A DNA stretch of 40,456 nucleotides, from contig JAUPLE010000650.1 of the NCBI GenBank assembly GCA_030837085.1, positions 1 to 40,456 of the forward strand. The letters run 5' to 3'. The position numbers and the translations under genes are program-made. Positions 1 through 7,997 of the stretch are shown here, piece after piece. Within the stretch, counting starts at the first letter, position 1; each line of letters starts with the position of its first letter. A model generated the notes under the pieces. The model did no database searches. It had not been told where the DNA came from and saw nothing but the letters and a program-made list of their open reading frames with translations. The DNA is from Acidobacteriota bacterium. Its GTDB lineage: Bacteria; Acidobacteriota; Aminicenantia; UBA2199.

Positions 1-1
1 A

Positions 2-3000
2 CCCAAAGAACACATTAAAATCTCTAAAGAAGCGGCTATCGCTTCCACTCAATCGCTCAAGGAAAAACAATTTTGGCTGAATAACCTGGAGGGTGAATGG
101 ACGCCGGGGATTTTCCCGTATGATAATTTCGATACCAGGGTCCAGGAAAGCCCGCGCCGGACTGCGGAGGAATGCTTTAAAATCACTGGCGAATTGTTTT
201 CACGTTTGATCCGGGTAAGCGGTGGCAATGCCCCCGCGCTTCACATGCTCCTGACCACCGCATTGATGATATTAATTTCTAAATATTCGGGCAGCACGGA
301 TTTTGTTATCGTCTCACCTATCGATAAGCAAGATATCGAAGGTGACTTTGTTAATACATTGCTGCCGCTTCGGATTCAAGTGGATGAAAATATAACCTTT
401 AAAGAGTTATTACTGCAAGTTAAAGACACCATCGATAAAGCTATCGAGCACCAGAACTACCCCATTGAAGTTTTAATCCATGACCACCTGGGCATCTCCT
501 TTGAAACGGGACTGCCCTTCGATGTAGCGATTTTGTTGGAAAATATCCAGAGTAAAATGTATTTAAAGCAAACTCCTTTTAGCCTAATTTTTTCTTTTTT
601 TAAGACCGATTCATGCATCGAAGGAATCATCGAATACAACCCGAGCCGATACCTTTTGACCACGATCCAGAGAATAATGTCCCACTTTAAATACTTACTC
701 CTGGGGGCTCTTTTTAATGCAAATTCAAAATTAGCAAACCTGGAGGTCTTGTCGGAAGAAGAAAAAAAACAATTACTTTGGGATTTTAACCATCCAGGGG
801 AAAATCCGGCTGTAGGGAGAGAAATTCCATGCCCTCGGGGAATTCATGAGTTATTCACAGAACAGGTGGAACGAACTCCAGGGTTAATGGCGGTCGTATA
901 CTATGAAGACTTAAGTGTCATATACGAAACGTTATATTCCGGGATCGAACATATATCCGCTGACCGATTGGCTTTATTTGAAAAATGCCGTTTCAAAAAA
1001 AATCCTTATATATTTGTCTACACTGAGCCGGGAACCTCGGTGAAAACCATATTGGAAGCAAGCCAGGTCGATACCTCATGGATTGAAAACTTGAAATGCA
1101 AGGAAGAAGAACTCCTTTGGCTGCAAACTCAAATACACAATGATGTAGTGATCACTCAGGGGACACTTGATTTATTGGAGGGTTTTACCGGCGAAGTCAA
1201 CCTGGTATCGTTATTCACAATGCTCAAAGAAAAAAAAGGAAACCCGGAATACCTGGTTTACGATATCAAGAAAAAGCGCATGAAGGACGGGCGCCTTGCC
1301 GGGGGGGAACTCCTTCGTCTCGAAACCAATAAGGGATTTAATGATTTTATCTTATTGATAAAGGAGTTGTTCCAATCACACCTGGTGGAGTTGATCAACC
1401 TGTCGGATTACTCGATAACAAAGAATATCCCATTTCCCACCGTTGCGGCATTAACCGGGGCCGACCATCGAAAACCAAGCCGCCAGAAGTCTCCCGTCAC
1501 GATTCTTCTCCTAGGAGACACGATTGGAGCAGCCAGCACGGGATTGTTGTATCTTGCTTCATATTTAAGAAGGAACGGCATCGATGCTGTATGCCAATCG
1601 AATGATAGGGTAAGAAAAAACAGCCTACTAAAACCCCACCTGGAAAAACTTTTATCGGAATTTCAGCCCAAGATCGTGGGGGTTAGTATGAAATGGTTTA
1701 CCCATATAGCCCGGGCATTGGAAATTTGTAAAATCATTAAAACTATCGATCCAACCGTTAAAGTGGTGATAGGCGGAAATACCGGGTCTTTTTTTGGGGA
1801 AAACCTCATCGACTATGAATATGTGGATATGGTGGTTCGTGGAGATGGCGAAGTACCACTGTTGAAAATCTGCAGGGGAGAAGACGAAGATAAAATTCCC
1901 AATATTGTCTATAAAAAAAATGGGCAAATGATAATAAATCCCATTACTTATGTCCAGGATGAAAACAACAGCAGTGATGTTTTTCTATCTCACCTTGATG
2001 AAATATTTATTTCCGATTTAGAGCCTTATTTAAACGATGGCTTTTACATCAATACAGGGAAAGGTTGTTCGCAGCGGTGTTTCTATTGTGGGGGATGCAG
2101 GGACGTGCAAGTCCAAACATTTAACCGGGGAAAACCATTTCTTCGAGGTACGGCAGAAGTCCAAAAAGACATCGAGGCAGCTTTGGATTATACCTCGACC
2201 TTTATATTTGATTTTGATTTGCCTCTTTACGGTTCCGTCGATTATTACAAGAAAATCTGGGAAGGAATAGATTTATCCCGTCATTTCTGCCAGTTCTATT
2301 TTTGGAAGTTACCTTCGGTAGAGTTTATCTCCCTGGTGGCCCGTACATTCAAATATGCCTATTTGATGATCGATGTGGGTAGTCTTTCGGAAGATCATCG
2401 CAAAAAGCTTGAATCGTTAGGGCTGGTTAAACCTCAGCCCACGGATGACGAGCTTTTTTCCTTCTTTGACACCTGTGAAACGTATCGGAATATCGAAGTC
2501 CATATCACTCAAATAGCCGGATTGCCTTATTTTTCCCTTGAGGATATAGGAAAAAGTAATGCGGTTCTTGCCCGTATTATGGCCAGGTATTCCTGTTTTA
2601 GAACGATCGATTGGGGACGGCTGCATGCTCAGCCTGGGGCCCCATTAGTAACTGATTGTGAAAAATACGGGATGGTTTCTTATGCCCGAACTTTTGAAGA
2701 TTTTTTATATTTCAGCCAGTTAAATCTCAAAGAGGAGGCTTACCCGGACCTGGAAAAGATGAATTATCCATATATATATTGGAAAGATGACAGGATGAAT
2801 TCAGAAATCGGGGAGTATTACTCCGACACTGCCAAAAAAATAGCCGGACATCGGGAAAAATTGGAAAAATCGTTATTCCTGGTCAGGACTGCCACTTATA
2901 AGGAACTGGAAGACAGGACCTATAACCTGGCTGTATTATTGCAGGAAAAAGGTGTGATATCTGGGGATATCGTGGCCCTTATGGTAGAGAAGCCAATACA

Positions 3001-4720
3001 TGCGGTATATGGGATCCTTGGAATATTGAAAGCCGGGGCCGCTTATTTGCCCATCGATCCGGATTATCCCGGGGACCGAATCCGCTATATGTTGAAAGAC
3101 AGTGGGGCCAAAATTATTGTAGTGAGTAAGGAAGTCTGCTCCGCGGAATTGAATTGTCAATGCTTAATTGTGAATGATGAAGGCTTAATAAGCGCACCCC
3201 GGGCTTCTTTTAATCCTTCATCCTCCATTCTTCATTCTTCAAGCCAACTCGCTTACGTCATCTACACTTCGGGATCTACGGGGAGACCCAAAGGGGTGGC
3301 TGTGGAACATAAAAATGCATTCAATACACTCTTAGCAAGGAAAGAAGCCTATAAAATGGATCATAGGGCAACGGCATTGCAGTTATTCTCTTATGCCTTT
3401 GACGGTTTTGTCACCAGTTTTTTTACACCGGTTATTTCCGGGGCCAGGATTGTCCTGTTAAGTGGAGAAGAGGTAAGGGATATTTCCAGGATCAGGAATG
3501 CAATATTGGAGAATAAAGTTAGTCATTTTATCGCCGTACCGGCATTATTCAAGGAAATAGCAGAGAACCTCGAGAGAGAAGAATTAGCTTCATTAGAGGT
3601 CGTTGTCCTGGCCGGTGATAAATTGCAGCCCAGTGTACTGGAAAAAGTAAGGGAAAAAAATAAAATTTTCGAAATCGTCAATGAATATGGAGTAACGGAG
3701 GCGGCGGTCATGTCCACCCTATTCCGACACCAGGAGCAGGATCAAATCATAAAAATAGGCCGCCCCATTTGGAACACAAATCTCTATATCCTCGATCGCC
3801 ATAACCACCCGCTGCCTATTGGGAGCCCGGGAGAATTATGTATCTCGGGGCTAGGAGTTGCCAGGGGCTATTTAAACAACCCCGAATTAACCGCGGAAAG
3901 ATTTATAAAAAATGTCATTAGCCCTTCGTCATTAGTCATTAGTAGTATTAAGAATCCTTCAAGTGACCAATGTCCAATGAATAATGACCGCTTATACAAA
4001 ACCGGTGACCTGGCCCGATGGCTCGCTGATGGGAATATCGAATTTTTAGGCCGAATCGATACCCAGGTAAAAATAAGAGGTTTTCGTGTCGAATTGGGGG
4101 AAATCGAGAATCTCCTAATCACCCATGAAAGTATTAAAGAAGCTGTTGTTCTCGATAACCAGGGCAATAATGATAACAAATATTTTTGTGCATACCTTGT
4201 GCCGGTAGATGGGAAAAAGGTTGATATTCCTGGAATTAAAACCTTTTTATTAACGCATTTGCCGGTTTACATGATCCCATTGTATTTAATAGAACTAGAC
4301 AAAATCCCCTTAACCATGAATGGAAAAATTGACAAGAATGCGTTACTCAAACTTGAAGAGAATCGCCTCTCTTTAAAAGCAACTTTTACGCCGCCGGGGA
4401 CAGAAATGGAAAAAGAGATAGCCAATGTCTGGAAAGAGGTACTTCAAACAGAACAGGTGGACATCGATGATAATTTCTTCGATATCGGTGGAAATTCCAT
4501 AAATATAATAAAAGTCGAAATAAAATTAGAGAAATTTTTTAACCGGGAAATTGCAGTTGTCGATCTGTTTAGATATACTACCATTCGTTCATTAGCCCAA
4601 TATTTCAACCAGGGAGAAAACCGGCAAGCAGGGGGGCTGACTCCCGAAGAGAAAATGGATAACCGTATCGATATAATGCAGGAGACCAGTAAACTTTTAC
4701 TGGGAGATGAGGAGGATTAA
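2..4720 (+). CDS. NRPS, 5'-truncated: C domain (partial) - adenylation domain interrupted by a B12-binding/radical SAM insert - thiolation (PCP) domain
   Basis: The frame is open to the window edge (codons from nt 2: PKEHIKISKEAAIASTQSLKEKQFWLNNLEG...), so the ORF-track start at 194 is an internal TTG. C-domain C-terminal half; A-domain entry GIHELFTEQVERTPG; rSAM motif CSQRCFYC; A-domain resumes at TYKELEDRTYNLA; A3 YTSGSTGRPKG; A5 NEYGVTEAAV; A7/A8 YKTGDLARW..GRIDTQVKIRGFRVELGEIE; A10 NGKIDKNAL; T domain DNFFDIGGNSINI. Confidence 0.93.
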   Translation, partial: PKEHIKISKEAAIASTQSLKEKQFWLNNLEGEWTPGIFPYDNFDTRVQESPRRTAEECFKITGELFSRLIRVSGGNAPALHMLLTTALMILISKYSGSTDFVIVSPIDKQDIEGDFVNTLLPLRIQVDENITFKELLLQVKDTIDKAIEHQNYPIEVLIHDHLGISFETGLPFDVAILLENIQSKMYLKQTPFSLIFSFFKTDSCIEGIIEYNPSRYLLTTIQRIMSHFKYLLLGALFNANSKLANLEVLSEEEKKQLLWDFNHPGENPAVGREIPCPRGIHELFTEQVERTPGLMAVVYYEDLSVIYETLYSGIEHISADRLALFEKCRFKKNPYIFVYTEPGTSVKTILEASQVDTSWIENLKCKEEELLWLQTQIHNDVVITQGTLDLLEGFTGEVNLVSLFTMLKEKKGNPEYLVYDIKKKRMKDGRLAGGELLRLETNKGFNDFILLIKELFQSHLVELINLSDYSITKNIPFPTVAALTGADHRKPSRQKSPVTILLLGDTIGAASTGLLYLASYLRRNGIDAVCQSNDRVRKNSLLKPHLEKLLSEFQPKIVGVSMKWFTHIARALEICKIIKTIDPTVKVVIGGNTGSFFGENLIDYEYVDMVVRGDGEVPLLKICRGEDEDKIPNIVYKKNGQMIINPITYVQDENNSSDVFLSHLDEIFISDLEPYLNDGFYINTGKGCSQRCFYCGGCRDVQVQTFNRGKPFLRGTAEVQKDIEAALDYTSTFIFDFDLPLYGSVDYYKKIWEGIDLSRHFCQFYFWKLPSVEFISLVARTFKYAYLMIDVGSLSEDHRKKLESLGLVKPQPTDDELFSFFDTCETYRNIEVHITQIAGLPYFSLEDIGKSNAVLARIMARYSCFRTIDWGRLHAQPGAPLVTDCEKYGMVSYARTFEDFLYFSQLNLKEEAYPDLEKMNYPYIYWKDDRMNSEIGEYYSDTAKKIAGHREKLEKSLFLVRTATYKELEDRTYNLAVLLQEKGVISGDIVALMVEKPIHAVYGILGILKAGAAYLPIDPDYPGDRIRYMLKDSGAKIIVVSKEVCSAELNCQCLIVNDEGLISAPRASFNPSSSILHSSSQLAYVIYTSGSTGRPKGVAVEHKNAFNTLLARKEAYKMDHRATALQLFSYAFDGFVTSFFTPVISGARIVLLSGEEVRDISRIRNAILENKVSHFIAVPALFKEIAENLEREELASLEVVVLAGDKLQPSVLEKVREKNKIFEIVNEYGVTEAAVMSTLFRHQEQDQIIKIGRPIWNTNLYILDRHNHPLPIGSPGELCISGLGVARGYLNNPELTAERFIKNVISPSSLVISSIKNPSSDQCPMNNDRLYKTGDLARWLADGNIEFLGRIDTQVKIRGFRVELGEIENLLITHESIKEAVVLDNQGNNDNKYFCAYLVPVDGKKVDIPGIKTFLLTHLPVYMIPLYLIELDKIPLTMNGKIDKNALLKLEENRLSLKATFTPPGTEMEKEIANVWKEVLQTEQVDIDDNFFDIGGNSINIIKVEIKLEKFFNREIAVVDLFRYTTIRSLAQYFNQGENRQAGGLTPEEKMDNRIDIMQETSKLLLGDEED
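905..2890 (+). other. Inserted domain in the NRPS A domain: N-terminal region of unknown function (~190 aa), B12-binding-like Rossmann region, radical SAM core
   Basis: Sits between MAVVYYED and TATYKELEDR, which are normally adjacent in A domains. VTILLLGDTIGAASTGLLYLASYLRRNGID...IVGVSMKWFTHIARALEICKIIKTIDPTVKVVIGG...VVRGDGEVPLLKI resembles the N-terminal domain of B12-binding radical SAM proteins. GKGCSQRCFYCGGC carries Cx3Cx2C at 2066-2089. Confidence 0.85.
3212..3239 (+). repeat. Heptanucleotide tandem repeat in coding sequence (aatcctt catcctc cattctt cattctt)
   Basis: Four consecutive 7-bp units in register just before the A3 motif (SSSILHSSSQLAYVIYTSGSTG). Confidence 0.6.
3914..3941 (+). 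repeat. Heptanucleotide tandem repeat in coding sequence (gtcatta gcccttc gtcatta gtcatta)
   Basis: 7-bp register, three identical units and one degenerate; located in an extra linker between A6 and A7 (FIKNVISPSSLVISSIKNPSSDQCPMNNDRLYKTGDLARW). Confidence 0.65.
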
Positions 4721-4726
4721 AACCGC

Positions 4727-7700
4727 ATGTTGGACCATCCCATTCAAACTCGGCTTAATGAAGTCTTTGATACCTGTAAGGATCGGATTGCCATCGAATA
4801 CGGCGATGTGAGTATATCATATTCCCAATTGGATGAAAAATCCAATCGCATTGCCAACACCATTATCGATAAAGGAATAAAAACAGGTTCATTTATCGGA
4901 ATCCTGCTGGAAGACAGAATTGAATTAATTGCAGTTATCCTGGGAATTTTAAAGACCGGCTGCGTTTTTGTCCCATTGGATTCCAGGTATCCCACCGAAC
5001 GGTTGAAAATAATGCTTCATTCCACAGACACAAAATTCCTATTCATTGATAATCATGACCTGGGTGACGCTTTTTCCGTTGAAACATTGGAATTGTCGTC
5101 CATGGCTCCAGCGTTTGCCTCTATCACGGCGACGATATCTGCCAACAGACCGGCGCTTCGATACAGTTTGAACGACAGCATTTATATCTATTTTACCTCC
5201 GGCACCACCGGGAAACCCAAAGCCATTATCGGTCAAAATAAAGGACTTCTTCACTTTATAAATTGGGAAATCCAACAATTCGACATCACCGGCCAATTCC
5301 GAGTCAGCCAATTTACCTCCCAATGCCATGACCCGTTTTTAAGAGATATTTTTGTCCCCTTATGCACCGGGGGGACAATGTGTATTCCCCCTACCCGGGA
5401 GACCCTGTTGGAACCACTTCATCTAAAAAAATGGCTCGAACAGTCCGCGGTTAACCTTATTCATTGTACTCCGGGGATGTTTAATATTTTAAACGCATCG
5501 ATTTTGAATTTAAATGCTCAAAATTACCCGGCTTTAAAATACATCTTAATGGGAGGAGAACGAATTATCCCGGCGGAACTCTCCAGTTGGTATGCCGTCT
5601 TTGGAGAGAGAGTTCAATTAGTCAATTTCTATGGCCCCACCGAAACAACTTTAGTAAAAATATATTACTTAATAATGCCACAGGATGCCGAACGAAAAAA
5701 CATTCCTATCGGGCAACCCATCGCAGGGGCAAAAGTCATTATTCTCGATCAACATTTAAGATTATGTAACCAGGGCGAAGTGGGAGAAATATATATCCGT
5801 ACACCCTATATGACAATCGGGTATTGCAATGAACCGGAATTGACTGCCCGGTATTTTATTCGCAATCCTTTCTCAAAGAAGGCCGGCGACCTGGTGTACA
5901 AAACCGGGGACCTGGGGCGAATGCTGCCGGCCCCCACCACGCCAGGAGCAGGAACCTATTTAATCGAATTCCTGGGCCGAATCGACCGGCAGGTGAAGAT
6001 AAGGGGCTTCAGGGTAGAATTGCTCGAAATCGAAAATGTAGTATTAAAGCATGAAGCAATATCCAGGTGTGTGGTAGATTTCCGGGAAGATGAGCATGAT
6101 GTTTTTGGTGATGGACATTTAATATTATACTATATACCCACACAATTCCCCGGTATTTCTCCCCAGGAACTGCGAACCTACATGCAAAAACAGCTTCCTA
6201 TATACATGCTGCCCTCCCAATCGATATCATTAGACCACATGCCCTTGACTGAAAACGGGAAAATAGATATTAAAACGTTACGGGGCCTCCGGAAGAGTTC
6301 CACCGAAAATGTTGCTCCACCCGCCGATAGAACCGAACAAAAATTATGGGAAATATGGTGCGATATTTTGCGCATCGATAATGTGGGAGTTGATGAAAAT
6401 TTCCTCCAGGTGGGCGGAAACTCATTAAATATCATGACTCTCATCTCCAGGATTCACAGGGAATTCGACATAAGACTTTCACTGGGGGATGTATTTCAAA
6501 ACCCCACCATAAAAATGCAAGCAAAAATTCTAAACCGTAAGAACCGGGAAAAATATATTCCTATCGAGCCAATCGAAAAAAAAGAATACTATGCGTTATC
6601 TTCAGCTCAGCAGAGGTTATATGTTCTTCAACGGCTGAATCCGGGGAATATCGTATATAATTTAACGGAAGCATTTTTGTTGGAAGGAGAGAGCGAATCT
6701 TTAGTGGAAAAATTCCGAAATACGTTTCATCGACTCATTGAAAGGCATGAAGTATTTCGAACCTCCTTTCATGTCGTGGGAGAGGGGCCTGTACAGCGGA
6801 TACTTGCAGGAGTGGATTTTAAGATCGAGTATTATGATTTTTCCAAAAACCACACCGAAAGATCACATGAAATAGATAATATGATTCATCGTTCCATTCG
6901 CCCCTTCGAATTAGCGAAAGCGCCTCTGCTGCGTGTGTTTTTTATGAAAATCGAAAAAAGTAAACACCTGCTGGTGGTGGATTTTCATCATATCATATCC
7001 GATGGTATTTCCCGCCAGGTATTGATAAAGGATTTTGCGGCGCTGTACCAGGGTGAAGAATTACCCCCGTTAGAACTCCAGTACAAGGACTTTTCCGAAT
7101 GGGAGCACAAGAATAAGCAAAATCCACTGTCCAGGATAAAGGAACAGGAAACCTATTGGTTGAAGATGTTCGACGGCGAAATCCCCAAATTGAATTTGCC
7201 GCTGGATTTTGAAAGTCCACCCGGGGAAAGATTCGAGAGCGGTCATTTAAGCTTCATTATCGACGATCAATTATACAACAAATTAAAAACGTTACAGCAA
7301 GAAACCAGCATTACGTTATATATGGCTTTATTGGTGGGGTATTTTATATTATTATCCAGGTATAGCCGGCAGGAAGATATCGTGATAGGCTCACCTATTT
7401 CAGGAAGGAGTCACCCGGACCTGGAGAATATTGTCGGCATGTTTATCAATATGTTGGCAATGCGTAATAAACCGGGAGGCCATAAAACCATTAGGCAATT
7501 TATCTCTGAAGTAAGAGATAATACCTTGAACGCAATGGAGAACGGCGATTATCAATTTGACGATTTAGTCAGTAAACTGGGAGTAGACAGGGATACCCGG
7601 GGCATTCCATTATCTGAAGTTGTATTCAACATGCTTAACCTGGCTAGCGGCAATCCCCCTCAACCCGACGGTAATGATCCCGGCGACCACTTTCTTTCCG

Positions 7701-7981
7701 ATTTAAAAATCTCCCCTTACACATTTGATATCGAGACGATGCCATTTAACTTACTGTTGGATGCCAGTGAAGCCTCCGGCGCTGTTTATTTGAATTTAAA
7801 CTATGCCTCTGCTTTATTTAAGAAAACCACCATTGAAAAAATGTCCAGACACTATATCGAAATATTAAACGTGATGTCGACGATAAAGGACATCAAATTG
7901 GCGGATATTAAGATTTCTCATGAGCTAATGCCTGTAAAACCCACCACCCTCCGGGATAATCAAGAGGCTTTTGATTTATAA
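4727..7981 (+). CDS. NRPS: A-T-C
   Basis: ATG at 4727 with GGAGG overlapping the end of the upstream gene. A3 YFTSGTTGKPKA, A5 NFYGPTETT, A7 YKTGDLGRM, A8 GRIDRQVKIRGFRVELLEIE, A10 NGKIDIKTL; T motif ENFLQVGGNSLNI; C-domain HHIISDG. Confidence 0.93.
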   Translation: MLDHPIQTRLNEVFDTCKDRIAIEYGDVSISYSQLDEKSNRIANTIIDKGIKTGSFIGILLEDRIELIAVILGILKTGCVFVPLDSRYPTERLKIMLHSTDTKFLFIDNHDLGDAFSVETLELSSMAPAFASITATISANRPALRYSLNDSIYIYFTSGTTGKPKAIIGQNKGLLHFINWEIQQFDITGQFRVSQFTSQCHDPFLRDIFVPLCTGGTMCIPPTRETLLEPLHLKKWLEQSAVNLIHCTPGMFNILNASILNLNAQNYPALKYILMGGERIIPAELSSWYAVFGERVQLVNFYGPTETTLVKIYYLIMPQDAERKNIPIGQPIAGAKVIILDQHLRLCNQGEVGEIYIRTPYMTIGYCNEPELTARYFIRNPFSKKAGDLVYKTGDLGRMLPAPTTPGAGTYLIEFLGRIDRQVKIRGFRVELLEIENVVLKHEAISRCVVDFREDEHDVFGDGHLILYYIPTQFPGISPQELRTYMQKQLPIYMLPSQSISLDHMPLTENGKIDIKTLRGLRKSSTENVAPPADRTEQKLWEIWCDILRIDNVGVDENFLQVGGNSLNIMTLISRIHREFDIRLSLGDVFQNPTIKMQAKILNRKNREKYIPIEPIEKKEYYALSSAQQRLYVLQRLNPGNIVYNLTEAFLLEGESESLVEKFRNTFHRLIERHEVFRTSFHVVGEGPVQRILAGVDFKIEYYDFSKNHTERSHEIDNMIHRSIRPFELAKAPLLRVFFMKIEKSKHLLVVDFHHIISDGISRQVLIKDFAALYQGEELPPLELQYKDFSEWEHKNKQNPLSRIKEQETYWLKMFDGEIPKLNLPLDFESPPGERFESGHLSFIIDDQLYNKLKTLQQETSITLYMALLVGYFILLSRYSRQEDIVIGSPISGRSHPDLENIVGMFINMLAMRNKPGGHKTIRQFISEVRDNTLNAMENGDYQFDDLVSKLGVDRDTRGIPLSEVVFNMLNLASGNPPQPDGNDPGDHFLSDLKISPYTFDIETMPFNLLLDASEASGAVYLNLNYASALFKKTTIEKMSRHYIEILNVMSTIKDIKLADIKISHELMPVKPTTLRDNQEAFDL

Positions 7982-7997
7982 ATAAAAGGAGTATAAC

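Noticed and set aside
194-4720. Start of the first NRPS at 194
   Set aside because: Internal TTG; the frame is open and homologous to a C domain up to the window edge.
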